NCBI RefSeq assembly: GCF_047675955.1
Contig: NC_132912.1
Location: 76,718,382-76,782,381 of the forward strand
Reading direction: 5' to 3'
DNA: 64,000 nucleotides
Source: Chlorocebus sabaeus
Lineage: Eukaryota > Chordata > Mammalia > Primates > Cercopithecidae
The position numbers and the translations under genes were made by a program. The notes beneath the pieces are model-generated. The model made no database searches. It was not told the DNA's origin and saw only the letters and a program-made list of their open reading frames with translations. Below are positions 11,076-21,420 of the stretch, piece after piece (within the stretch, counting starts at the first letter, position 1; each line of letters opens with the position of its first letter).

Positions 11076-12419
11076 AATGGGTTATTCCTAGGAAATTTTT
11101 ACTCACTGTCATTAGTCATTGCTTAAACAACCACACATATTCTGACAGTTCCAAATCTTGTGCATAACTAATGTTTCACTGGCTCTTACCCGTTCCTGGC
11201 AATGCAGAATCCCAGTGTGCAGCCAAGTCACTACCAAGTACTTCTAGAGTCCCCTGGGGTTGTCTCATGGACACATCCAGCCCACTGCCCCATAGTTACC
11301 ATGTACCAACCTCAGTTCCCACCTTCACCTTCACCTCCTGGCTCCCGTTGGTTGGGTGTTGCTGCATCCATTGGGCCCCCTGTTTTTTCTGCCGGACACC
11401 ACAGTGTCTTCCTGCAGCCAAGGCCAGCGGGAAGCACTCAAGCCGACTGTGTTCTGTTGAAGAGCGGGCAAAGCTAGCTGTCTTAGAGTAAGTTCCCCGA
11501 AAAGCAGAGCCTGAGGCAAGCACTGGGGTGCAGATGGCTTATATGAGAAGTGATGCAGGAATCTGGAGTGACTGACTGATAAAGCGAGACAAGAAAAGAG
11601 GAAAAGAAAATATAAAGATGTGTTATCCAAGTACCATTGGAAGAAACAGGGCATGGTTCAACCAGGGCCCCCACGAAGCATACAGGATGGCTCCAATGCT
11701 GCCCACCTGCGGGACTGTTATCTAGAGTATTTAGCCACTGGCTACCAATACCTACTGATTGAAGGTTGCTCCCAAGAGCATTGGCTCTTCTGGATTTCTG
11801 GGCTGCAATTGCATATAAGCCAAGAGGGCTTCTACAAAGCCAGAGAATACCCTAAGAGAGACATCAGAAAGGTACACAAAGTGAGCCTCAGTTCACCAGA
11901 ACCATCTGCCACAGCCCCAGCTGAAACTAGAAATGGGCAGTGGTGAGGTGGCATGGGCACCAAAGGCATCTGCCACACTCTCCCCCTCCCTTTTTATGTT
12001 GCACACTGTGCAAGAAACTCCACAGCACTGACACTTATTCCCTAATATCATTTTCAGAGAGTCCATATTTTTAGTTTTTCTTTGTAGTTTCCAACACATA
12101 TTAACCCCTGGAACGAATCCATGCTGTTCATAGAATCACCCACCCCCTGTAAGCCAAAGCCATGTGTCCCTGAGGTGTAAGGACTTGTGGGTATGTCTTG
12201 TGCCCTGTAACATCCAGAGGAGCTTTACTTGGAGAAACTCAGGCAAAATCGACCGGGAAGCCTCAATCTCTCTTGCATTAGAATAAGTGTCTCCTACAGA
12301 GCTCCTCCAACCCCAACAATTCTCCTGATGTGTCTTCATGTGTCTAAACACCTGTGTGTTGTGGTTTTGTCACCATATGAAGCCCTAATTTTCGATATCT
12401 TCAAGCCAGATTTTTGCTC
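11076..12419. other. Mostly unassigned DNA; ancient repeat-like patch near 11490-11720
   Basis: The patch around 11490-11720 (GAAAAGCAGAGCCTGAGGC, GAGAAGTGATGCAGGAATC) resembles a dispersed mammalian family whose name I cannot give. The rest shows nothing I recognise. Short frames of 60-108 codons on both strands (for example 11171-11491 and 11620-11946 plus) lack splice context. Confidence 0.3.
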
Positions 12420-12690
12420 TGTGTTCCGTAAATCTTATACCTACTGGACACCTTGACCCAGATGCCTCCCAAGAAGCTCAAACTCAACACAAATAAACCT
12501 GAACTCATTTTCTCCCCTCCCAATGTCACCACAAATCCTCCTTTCCTTCCTAAATTTCTCATCTCCATGAATGACACCTCTCTCTGCCTGGTAGTCTTTA
12601 AGAAAAACCTAAGAATCACCCCAGGTTTGACCTCTCCTTTTGCCATCCATGTTTAATTAATCACAAGTGCTATTCCATTGACAGTGAAAT
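12420..12690 (+). repeat. L2 reverse-transcriptase-end relic
   Basis: The plus frame reads PKKLKLNTNKPELIFSPPN..., then LPKFLISMNDTSLCLVVFKK. This is the shape of the L2 ORF2 carboxy-terminal segment ('LNxxKTExxLF...'). Matching DNA blocks are AGCTCAAACTCAACAC and CTGAACTCATTTTCTCCCC. It is an old coding relic, not a gene. Confidence 0.6.
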
Positions 12691-13146
12691 TTGCATAAAG
12701 TGAATTTGCCTAAAATTTGTTTACCTGAAACCTGTTTGCTTAGGGATATTTTTTCTGCCCAAAATTCTGAATTAGGCATTATGAATTAAGGTTTTTCTAT
12801 AGCCGATGTGCCCCAAAATACTTTGAACCTAAGTTTGTATTTTACATAGTTATTCATTAGTTTTGCAAAATTATACCACTAGTATGATAAGTTTATACAT
12901 TTGGGGGTGTCTCTATTTCACATACTTTTTCACACTCCAAGTATTTTTTGAAATATGCTATATCTAGCAATAAATGTTTATAAAATCTGCAGCATTTCAA
13001 AAAGAATTCTATCCAGTTTACTCATTTATACTTTTTCTTGCCTGCTTTTTTTCTTTTGTTTGTTTTGCACAGTGTACAGTTTATGTATGTATTAATTAAA
13101 TAGAATATCTGGTATCCAATGGCATCTGGCAGCAAGAACCAAGTAT
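12691..13146. other. AT-rich single-copy DNA
   Basis: Nothing recognisable beyond AT-rich composition. Confidence 0.4.
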
Positions 13147-13157
13147 AAAAACGTTTG

Positions 13158-13451
13158 GGGTTGGGCGCAGAGACTAATACCTGTAATCCCAGCACTTTGG
13201 GAGGCCGAGGCGGGCAGATCACTTGAGGTCAGGAGTTCGAGGCCAGCCTAGCCAATGTGGTGAAACCCCATCTCTACTGAAAATACAAAAATTTATCAGG
13301 CATGGTGGAGGGCACCTGTAGTCCCAGCTACTCAAGAAGCTGAGACAGGAGAATCGCTTGAACCTAGAAGGTGGAGGTTGCAGTGAGCTGAGATCACGGT
13401 ACTGCACTCCACCCTGGGCGACAGAGTAACACTCCGTCAAAAAAAAAAAAA
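13158..13451 (+). mobile_element. AluS-like, sense
   Basis: A complete dimer from GGTTGGGCGCAGAGAC to the poly-A at 13439-13451, with the GATCACTTGAGGTCAGGAG block of AluS. The flanks AAAAACGTTTGG and AAAAAGTTTGG look like the target-site duplication. Confidence 0.9.
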
Positions 13452-13454
13452 GTT

Positions 13455-13770
13455 TGGAAAGTAATGTCCACACAAAGCCTTGCACATAAATGTTCATAGT
13501 AGCATTATTCTTAATAGCCCCAAACTGTAAATAATCCAAATGCCCATCAGCTGATGAGTAGAATACAAATTAGCAACAAAAAGGAATGAAATACTGATAC
13601 ATTACAACAACATCAATGAATCTCAAAAACATGATGAGCGAAAGAAGTCAGACACAAGACAAGGAACACATATGGTATGATTCTACTTACATGAAATCCT
13701 AGGAAACCAGTGACAGAAGGCAGATCAATAGTTGCCTGAGGCCAGTAGTTGGGGGAAGGATTGACTGCAA
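13455..13770 (+). repeat. Old L1 3' fragment
   Basis: It reads AAGCCTTGCACATAAATG, TAGCAGCATTATT-like, CAAATGCCCATCAGCTGATG, AAGAAGTCAGACACAAG and GATTCTACTTACATGAA, the late ORF2 and 3' UTR of an L1MC/ME-type element. It is 5'-truncated. Confidence 0.65.
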
Positions 13771-13866
13771 AAGGTCACTATTAGGAAACTGAGATGCAGA
13801 GAGATTAAGTTACTTGTCCATTTCCACAGAGTTAGGAGGTGGCTGGGTTCCAATCCCAATTGTGTT
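13771..13866 (-). repeat. MIR fragment, antisense
   Basis: AGGAAACTGAGATGCAGAGAG, TTAAGTTACTTGTCCA, GAGTTAGGAGGTGG and GGTTCCAATCCC match an antisense MIR core. Confidence 0.6.
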
Positions 13867-14950
13867 TTCACCAGTCTCCCTGTGTCTCTGATCACAAATT
13901 TCATAACATCATTTTATCCTAGTTCACATCTTCCTAAGATAAGCCAACTTGCTTAGATATAGAACAATGTGCCTCAATCTTTTTTTTTCCATTATTGTCT
14001 CCTAAAGATCTCTTTTAGATATTTTTTTAAATTGTCCTCCCCATGATATTGCATATATGTTTATGCGCTGTGGCTTTGGGAAGCCACAGACAATTGTAGT
14101 ATCTAAGTTTTTTGCTCCCCCACCCCTGTGAGGCTGCCAATCACAGTCATCACCTCCTTGGAGGTGAATTTCTCTACTGAAAGGCCAAGTCTAGAAGACA
14201 CCCCTTTGATGCAGAAGTGTGAAACGTCTTGGTTTCATCATTAGCACGTTTATAAATGATCCATGTTTATGTGTTAGCATCATGTGGCCAAACTCTTCTG
14301 TTTTGTATTGATTTATTTCATCTCAAGCACAGAGAGGCAGAGTTTCAGAATCACCCCCTCCCCAGGGGTGCACATATTCCAAACATCTAGCCTTCACTCA
14401 CACTCACTATACCCTTCTGGTTAGAATAAATTGTTTTACACCATCAAACTCTGAGTGGAGATGATTTTGAGTCAGAAGAGTTCAGTAGTTAGTGTCATTT
14501 GTGTCTTGCCATGCCTTTTCCTTTTCTAGCACAGAGAGCAACCCCATCTGCCTTTGGAAAACTCTCTTCCCTTACTCCACATGGTTCTGATGAGGCTGTC
14601 AAGTCCAATACACCACCGACCCCTGCTTTCAGGTATCTGAGGCATATGGCCTAAATTGACCAATCCCATGTCTTTAAACTCATGATCACTGTGATTGGCC
14701 CTAGGGGCGGGCAGATGATAACAGTTAGGTCGATGGGAATCATTACCTGCAATGTAAAATGCGATCACTGAGAAAAAGAAATTCTCTATAGCAAGAATTC
14801 TAAGGCTATAATCCCAAAATAAGTCCTAAGACAATGCCTTGTGCAAAATTTAAAAGTATGTCTTACAAATGCTTCCTACCCAGCCAACCTCCAGCCCTCT
14901 CTCTAGGTATACAATAGTCCATGGCCATAACCCTGTGACTAGTACAGTCA

Positions 14951-15002
14951 AACACATAAACACACACACAGACATACACACACACATGCACACACACACA
15001 CC
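14951..15002. repeat. (CA)n-rich microsatellite
   Basis: Interrupted CA repeats with ATACACA and ATGCACA interruptions. Confidence 0.8.
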
Positions 15003-15671
15003 CATCGTCTTATGAGAGGGAGAGGTACATTGAATAAAGAAATTAACACCAAAATATAAGTAGCATTATGAATTATCTACTTCCAACAAAGAGAACTAGG
15101 TAAGGAGGCCATATTTAACCTAAAAGAAGGAATCTTAGAGATAGATATTATCATTTGAGCAAAAAAAAACTATATTGAGGCAGATAATTTTTATGCCTCC
15201 CAAATCACACGAGGTAAATAGTTATTAAATGTATAGAACCAGTCCTGCTTTATTAATCTCCTGGAAGAGGGACACTAAGTATAAAACCAATCATTAATCT
15301 GAATTTCACAGGAGGATTTCTAGCTCCAAATTCTCTATGTAATTTACTCCTTCCTATCCTGTATATGTCAAGAACCACAGATAATTATCTCACACATTCT
15401 ATTTAGAGAAACTGTTTACCAAGTCTGTTCATTCTTCATAGAGCCAGGACTTCCAGTGATGAACAGAATATGTTGGAGGAGACTTTATATAAACTGATGT
15501 TTAAAACATTTTAAACTGATGTTTAAAAACATTTATTGTTCCTCCTGAAAGTAATAAAATTCCAGCTGCCCAAAATACATGGAATTTAATTTCCTATGAA
15601 TAAATATAAGTGGCCAGATTCTTATTGATCAGAGAGCCATGTTGTACTTAATACTTGCCATCTACACATGG

Positions 15672-15703
<32 letters not shown>
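15672..15703. repeat. (CA)n microsatellite
   Basis: An almost pure CA run of about 15 units. Confidence 0.85.
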
Positions 15704-15705
<2 letters not shown>

Positions 15706-16594
15706 GCTGTTGCCATAAGAGACCAAGACTATATACTCTCCCAGTTGACTGACAGCAGAATGATGCTGGGAACGCATTCAGCTGAATGACTGAGGAGACT
15801 CTAGTGACCGCTTACATGTATGGCACCAAGGGTAACAGCCAATGGGTAAAGAGCAGTGTTTGAAAGGGCAAATTGCATCAAGCAATTTCACAGCTGTTTA
15901 TAAAGATTCAGCTCCCCAAAGCCTGATGAGGCTGTTCTGCCAGTAACTATGGGTCTGTTTTGATGCCTGATCTTGACTGAACACAGCTGTCCTTATCTCC
16001 AGAGACAGGTATCCTGGAGTTCATGAAAGATGTGTAGCTGATTCAGGTAAGGACAATCAAATAAACAAGCCTCCTTGACAACAGAGTGGCTGGCTTCACA
16101 GTACCACCTGAAATACACACATGGGACACCATATATCCTACTAATAAGTGCCCATGTTGCTTAAAGGGTATTAAGTAACACAGCATCAAGCCTGAGGGAC
16201 TAACATAGTGATCAGCCCTCTCCTCTGCCCCCGGCACTGTCCTTGAAGTAAACCTGACCATCTCATTTCCAACTTCTTTTTGGATGGAGTCTAACTCCAG
16301 ATCTCATGCAATTGACTCCCAAGGGGCCCCTACCTCATCTTCCAGAAATGACTAAGTTGTAGCATATATTGTATCTAAATCCAAGTTAGAACATCAGCTA
16401 TATACAGAGGTAGAGGGAAATTCAATTTAATTACATTAAAAATGTAAATGGCAACCCAAAATGCTTTTTTAAAACAACAGACACCAAGAATTTTTAATAT
16501 TTATTTACAAATGGGACCAGAAAGGGAAAGACCCATGGGAGGGCTGTCTGAGAAGGATGAGCACACGCCACACCCCAAGTCTTGACGTTGTCAA

Positions 16595-16762
16595 ATATTT
16601 GGCACACATTATCTCATGTAATCTTTACAACCAACCTACAAGGTAGGCAATAATGCTTGTATTTTACAGATGATCTCATTTAGACTAAAAAAGTTATATC
16701 ATTTGTCCAAAGTTGCATATATACTGAGTACTGAGCCAGGATTTCCTCCCAGACTTATCTGG
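16595..16762 (-). repeat. MIR, antisense
   Basis: TTGGCACACATTATCTCATG, TACAAGGTAGGCAATAATGC, TTTTACAGATGATCTC, TTTGTCCAAAGTTGCA and GAGCCAGGATTTCC run in antisense MIR order. Confidence 0.7.
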
Positions 16763-16867
16763 CTCCCAAAGTATTATCCCTTAACTGCAGTGCTGTGCTG
16801 TGCTGTTTCCCCACAAGGCCTTAAATACTTCAGCGCCCCACTCCCTGGTTTCACAACCCTCACCTAG

Positions 16868-17241
16868 TGATACAGTTTGGCTGTGTCCCTTCACAAACCT
16901 CATTCTGAATTGTAGTTCCCATAATCCCTACAGGTGTTGGGAGGGACCTGGTGGGAGGTAATTGGATCATGGGGACAGTTCCCGCATGCTGTTCTTGCAA
17001 TAGTGAGAGAGTTCTCACAAGATCTGATGGTTTTATAAGGGGCTTTTCCCCACTTCATCCATTCTTCTCCTGCCTGCAGCCATGTGAAGAAAGACATGCT
17101 TGCTTCTTCTTCTGCCATGATTGTAAGTTTCCTGAGGCCTCCCCAGCCCTGCAGAACTGTGAGTAAATTAAACCTATTTCCTTTATAAATTATCCAGTCT
17201 TGAGTATGTCTTTGTCAGCAGCGTGAAAATGGACTAATACA
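16868..17241 (+). repeat. Solo MaLR LTR (THE1/MST type)
   Basis: TGATACAGTTTGGCTGTGTC to GGACTAATACA. It includes GGGAGGTAATTGGATCATGG, GTTCTCACAAGATCTGATGG and CCCCAGCCCTGCAGAACTG. The flanks (CCTAG, TCTAG) agree at four of five bases, as expected of a 5-bp duplication. Confidence 0.85.
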
Positions 17242-17929
17242 TCTAGTCCATGAGGAAACGATGCTTGCTGATGTTGGGAGAGTCTTCCCATTATGCCTGA
17301 AGCCAGCCTTGATGACAGTTTAATGCAGTCTTATCAACATCCACCCCAGGAACAGCCAGGGCTAACGATGAACTCTTCTTACCTTTTAAAAGGCTTTTTC
17401 TTTGAGAAATACAGAAATTTGCTTTTTTGCTGGAAATCTGAGTAAGGAAAGCTAAAAAGATATCATGCTAAATGACAAAATTCTGGCTCCCTATGGTGGT
17501 AGACAGTACACAGTATTCTTAGCTGGCAAGTCATCATCAATTTACCTCTCCATTTGTCGGCCAAAATTATAAACCCACAGAGTAAACTGACTTTGTGCAA
17601 AAGTCAGATTTTCCCCTTGCTCACAAAATCATCAGAGCCAAGTAAATAACAACACTAATGTCTGATTCCTGTAATGGAATTTGGTTTACAGCTACACTGA
17701 ACTCATGCTTCACATTGTTTCCAGTAGCTAATTGGTCTAAGACTTTCTCACTTTTCTAACAGGCACAGAGAGTAAAGAATTTTCAAGGAAAAAAATTAAG
17801 TGCCTATCAATAACTATGATTTGGCAAGAAATATTTTTAATTATTTCCTAATTCTTAAAATATGAAGTAGAGTATTTGAGTGAGAACTACAATGAGATAT
17901 GTATGAAAGAAACATGGTGAATCATATTT
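17242..17929. other. Single-copy AT-rich DNA
   Basis: No repeat, RNA gene or splice-bounded frame is recognised. Confidence 0.4.
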
Positions 17930-18030
17930 TACAGGTAGTAAAACAGATCCACAGAGGAATTGAGTGATTTATGTGATATTACAGAGAGTCTGAAATTTGA
18001 ACTCAAAGCTGTCAACACCCAGCTTTGTGA
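17930..18030 (-). repeat. MIR fragment, antisense
   Basis: CAGGTAGTAAAACAGATCCAC, AGAGGAATTGAGTGATTT and ATTTGAACTCAAA are the antisense MIR core, diverged. Confidence 0.5.
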
Positions 18031-18642
18031 TTACTTCCTGAAAAATGATGCCTCTCACAAACCAACATCCTACCAAGATCTTAAATTCACTCTTGCCAGG
18101 ATGTCTGAATAGACTGAACCATCTATATCCATTCAGAAGTTTAAATGCGAGTGTTTTGCTGTCAGGATATTAACCCTAACGTGATTCATCTACTCTCTAT
18201 CAAATATGGTACCAATTTCTGTCTTGTTTCCAGGTCCAATCCATCACAACTGTCATCCAACACATTTTTTTAAGTGCAGTTACTTCAAACACAAGTTGAA
18301 GAGAGTTTCACTTGAAGACATGAGATTTTATCTAATATTTTTGTTAAACTTGAAGACATACACCAGCAAAACCACTTAACTTTAAGTAGAATCCAAATCT
18401 AATCTTAATTCCATTAAAATAAGATCAAATGAGCTAGTAATTTTGCTTTGTCAATAAGCCATTTTGCTTGAAATTTCTACAGAATTAAGCTCTGCTGCTA
18501 GAAGTCCAGAGTGAATGGATGAACTTTCTGAATACATTTTTTAGGTGATCCAGACTCTACTAAAATTTCACCATTATCAGCAAACTACATGTAAAAGAAA
18601 ATCTGTGCAACCATGTGATACGTATTTTTTTTTCTTTTCCAG
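18031..18642. other. Single-copy DNA ending in a strong polypyrimidine tract
   Basis: No repeat is recognised. The last 20 bases (about 18623-18642) are TATTTTTTTTTCTTTTCCAG, a textbook 3' splice site that borders the exon candidate to its right. Confidence 0.4.
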
Positions 18643-18777
18643 CAGCAAACCAAATACAAAGGCAAGTGCCTCTACACTTTTCATATATTATAGATGTGTC
18701 ACTCTCAGATGATGACCAGGCCCCCTTCGTGCCCAACTGCCCATCAGGCACAATATCGTCACCAAGCAAATATCAAG
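18643..18777 (+). CDS. Candidate internal coding exon, product unknown
   Basis: This is the only interval in the window that looks like a real protein-coding exon. It starts after a long pyrimidine run ending TTTTCCAG and stops at CAAG/GTGAGG, a good 5' splice site. Its length, 135 nt (132 nt if the second AG of the CAGCAG acceptor is used), is a multiple of three. Exactly one of the three plus frames is open, from a two-base start (CA, completing a codon begun in the previous exon) to a one-base end, so both flanking introns would be phase 1. The encoded 44 residues begin ANQIQRQVPLHFSYII and continue with an acidic, serine-rich SLSDDDQAPF and then NCPSGTISSPSKYQ. No membrane segment or domain is evident and I do not recognise the protein. 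It lies between MIR relics and is not itself a repeat I know. No partner exon was found in the window, so it could be a pseudo-exon. Confidence 0.4.
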
Positions 18778-18919
18778 GTGAGGGAACTCACTCCCTTGTT
18801 TCCACGTAACATGTGCTTAAAACAGGTCTAATTGGAAATAATTGGAGTGTGGCCATTTGGGGTCTAGAAAGAAGAGACAAAGAGAGAGTTTTTAAAAAAT
18901 GTTTGTACATGAATGCTAT

Positions 18920-19082
18920 ATGTGACTGTTATATAAGTACATTATAAACACAACTTCTTGTAATCCTCACAACTCTATAAAGCAGATTCTAGCATTATAT
19001 CCCATTTTATTGATGAGTAAAACAGAATTTCAGAGAGGTTAACTGACTTATCCAAAGTTACACAGGTAATAAGCTGCACGCT
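18920..19082 (-). repeat. MIR, antisense
   Basis: CTTGTAATCCTCACAACTC, TATCCCATTTTATTGATGAG, TTTCAGAGAGGTTAACTGAC and TCCAAAGTTACACAGGTAAT follow an antisense MIR closely. Confidence 0.75.
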
Positions 19083-19129
19083 ATAATGTACAACAAAAGA
19101 AATAGAAATGGCAGTTTTTATCATCCAGG

Positions 19130-19332
19130 GTAGTAGTCCCTGACCCCAACCACAGTTAGAAATTCCAGGAACTTTTACTCTAAATTGCCAATGCCTGGGT
19201 ACTCCTCTAGAAACTTGGGCTTAATTTATTTGGGGCAAGGTCCAGACTATTTTGTTTTCTTTTGTTTTGCTTTGGGTTTTCCTAGGTGATTCATATAGGA
19301 AACCCTGTGTAGCCAGGGTTGAGAAACACTGA
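19130..19332. repeat. MER5B-like DNA transposon relic
   Basis: The right end GTAGCCAGGGTTGAGAAACACTG is a MER5-type terminal repeat. The left end AGTAGTCCCTGACCCCAACC is its degenerate partner, and TCCTAGGTGATTCATATAGG is the internal block. A T/G-rich TTTTGTTTTCTTTTGTTTTG insert lies inside. Confidence 0.55.
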
Positions 19333-19349
19333 ACTAGGTTTAATATATA

Positions 19350-19490
19350 TGCCAATGGTTTTCAAACTTTAGCATGCCAAATCACCAGAATCAGCCAAAG
19401 TTTCTAGTTCTGTGGGTGTGTGTGGGACCTGAAAATCTGCATTTCTAACAAGTTTTCAGGTGATGCTGCTGGATGACACTTTGACAGTGA
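19350..19490 (+). repeat. MER5A-like DNA transposon relic
   Basis: CAATGGTTTTCAAACTTTAG, CATTTCTAACAAGTTTTCAGG, TGATGCTGCTGGATGACAC and TTTGACAGTGACTG match MER5A end to end. Confidence 0.75.
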
Positions 19491-19499
19491 CTGCTACAT

Positions 19500-19925
19500 G
19501 GAAAGATTAAGTATGGCAGATTCTGACTAGATATTCACCAAGTCTGTTCCCCCTTACTGGATATGCAGCTAAACTATACTTCCCAATGTCCCTTGCATCT
19601 AGATGAAGCCACATGGCAAAATCTCACCAATGTCATATGAGTGGAAGTGACTTGTCAGTTTGCATCTGAGGTGATTGGAACAAGTGTCTCTGTCCTTGTC
19701 TGCTGGCTAGATGCAGAGGATCCAGTCTTTGAGAACCTCTAAAATTGTGGAATCATAGAGTTCCTAAATGGCTGCATGGATCACACTCAACCCCACTCCC
19801 AAAGATACACATAGACTATAATATGAGTAAATAATAAACCTTTGGTGTTTCTTATAAGCCACTGAGACTTGAGCATTATTTTTTCAGCAGTCAGCACTGT
19901 CTAGATGAAAACACTACACTAATAT
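19500..19925 (+). repeat. MLT1-like MaLR LTR relic
   Basis: TATACTTCCCAATGTCCCTTG, AAGCCACATGGCAAAATCTC, GAGTGGAAGTGACTTG and the 3' part AATAATAAACCTTTGGTG plus CTTATAAGCCACTGAGACTT match the plan of old MLT1 LTRs. Low conservation makes the subfamily uncertain. Confidence 0.45.
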
Positions 19926-20045
19926 AATAGTGACTTATAAGCAAGTCACCTGACATCACTGAGCCTCAGTTTCCTTGTCTGTAAATGAGAAGTTGACTCA
20001 AAGGAGTCCTAAGATTTTCCCATTTCTAACATTTTATAATTCTAT
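19926..20045 (+). repeat. MIR fragment, sense
   Basis: TTATAAGCAAGTCACCTGAC, CACTGAGCCTCAGTTTCC and TTGTCTGTAAATGAGAAGTT are the MIR core. Confidence 0.65.
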
Positions 20046-20611
20046 CAAAATATGAATAATTCCTAAGTGGTAACAACTCTAAGTTAAAGAGAAATAAGCA
20101 TAGCCGGAATACAGAATAGCATAGTCCTGTTCCTTAAACACTTGAGCTAGGAAAACACAATTAAAGTACATGATGCCACAGAAGGAAAAAAAAAAAAAAA
20201 AAAAAGACAGACTATTAGCCTAATTTCTGTCTGAGGTTAAAATCTGATAAGAGTAGAGATGCTAATAAATTTTTGACATGCCCTAATGATAATTCAATCC
20301 CTCAGAGATAGAAGAAGCAATGGAAGCAGACTACTGGGCTTAGATATAATTGACAAATATGTAATAAATAATGAAAGCTACTCTTAGCTTACTTCTGAAC
20401 AAGAAGCAGTTCATGATATGAAGGTGAGTGTACTTTTGGGAGAAGGTGATCAAGTGCAAAATAAAGAGAGGAAATCACAAGCATAGCACAAGTAACCTTA
20501 ACCACTGGATGCTAAGATTTTTAAGCATGCTCCTCACTTTTTATGTGAAAAATTTCCATCGGCTCCCTTCACAACAAGATATGCAAAGCTTTTAAATGAA
20601 TGCATATGTCA
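20046..20611. other. Single-copy AT-rich DNA with a poly-A run
   Basis: A 20-base A run sits near 20186-20205. A donor-like AAG/GTGAGT at 20421-20428 has no credible acceptor or frame. Nothing else is recognised. Confidence 0.35.
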
Positions 20612-21309
20612 CAGCATTACTCCATTTTCACACTGCTATAAAGATACTACCCGAGTGGGCCGGGCGTGGTGGCTCAAGCCTGTAATCCCAGCACTTTGGG
20701 AGGCCGAGACGGGCGGATCACGAGGTCAGGAGATGGAGACCATCCTGGCTAACACAGTGAAACCCCGTCTCTACCAAAAAATACAAAAAACTAGCCGGGC
20801 GAGGTGGCAGGCGCCTGTAGCCCCAGCTACTCGGGAGGCTGAGGCAGGAGAATGGCATGAACCCGGGAGGCGGAGCTTGCGGTGAGCTGAGATCGGGCCA
20901 CTGCACTCCAGCCTGGGCGACAGAGCGAGACTCTGTCTCAAAAAAAAAAAAAAAAAAAAAAAAAGATACTACCCGAGACTGGGTAACTTATAAAGGAAAG
21001 AGGTTTAATTGACTCACAGTTCCACTTGGCTAGGGAGGCCTCAGGAAACTTAACAGTCTTACAGCCATGGCAGAAAGGGAAGAGACATGTCTTACATGGC
21101 AGCAAGCAAGAGATGTGTGAGGAGTGAAGTGGGAAGAGCCCCTTATAAAACCATCAGATCTCATGAGAACAGTATCACAAGAGCAGCATGGAGGAAACCA
21201 CCCCCATGATCCAATCTCCTCCTACCAGGTCTCTCCCTAGACACTGTGGGGGTGATGGGGAATACAATTCGAGATGAGATTTGGGTGGGGACACAGCCAA
21301 ACCATATCA
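20612..21309 (-). repeat. Solo MaLR LTR (THE1/MST type), antisense, split by an AluY
   Basis: In reverse it opens with TACTCCATTTTCACACTGC, resumes after the Alu with ACTGGGTAACTTATAAAGG, and continues CACAGTTCCACTTGGC, CCATCAGATCTCATGAG, GGTGGGGACACAGCCAAACC to ATATCA. Removing the Alu and one duplication leaves about 370 bp, a normal LTR length. Confidence 0.85.
20658..20963 (+). mobile_element. Young AluY of apparent Old World monkey type
   Basis: A full dimer, little mutated, with a pure poly-A tail. The 16-base direct repeat AAAGATACTACCCGAG borders it perfectly (about 20640-20655 and 20962-20977). Diagnostic-looking positions are GGCTCAAGCCTG, GAGACGGGCGGATCACGAGG, CTAGCCGGGCGAGGTGGC and GAGCTGAGATCGGGCC. 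I remember these as the AluYR-like form of cercopithecids. It sits inside a MaLR LTR. Confidence 0.9.
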
Positions 21310-21358
21310 GTTACTAATCACAGAAGCCCCTACATATTTTTTAACAGATGGTAAGAGA

Positions 21359-21420
21359 GAATGAGAGAGAAAGAAAAAAAAAGCTAGAGTAAGAGAGAGA
21401 GAGGGAGAGAGAGAGAGAGT
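21359..21420. repeat. (GA)n microsatellite
   Basis: Interrupted GAGA and GAAA runs lie in otherwise single-copy DNA between the LTR and the L1 complex. Confidence 0.75.

Larger units (their letters stand above)
13867..16594. other. Largely single-copy DNA
   Basis: 2.7 kb with two CA repeats (listed separately) and no retroelement I can name. A patch at about 14560-14770 (CTCATGATCACTGTGATTGG, GGGGCGGGCAGATGA) resembles an unassigned ancient repeat. No coding exon is supported; see the rejected item at 14530-14632. Confidence 0.35.

Noticed and set aside
14530..14632. Second exon-like interval (CTTTTCTAG acceptor, TTTCAG/GTATCT donor), with two open frames
   Set aside because: The sequence running through it to about 14770 resembles an ancient dispersed repeat, the donor is weak, and the protein-like frame has a phase that cannot join the candidate exon at 18643.
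20381..20428. AAG/GTGAGT donor with a possible 36-base micro-exon
   Set aside because: The upstream CTCTTAG lacks a pyrimidine tract and nothing supports a frame.
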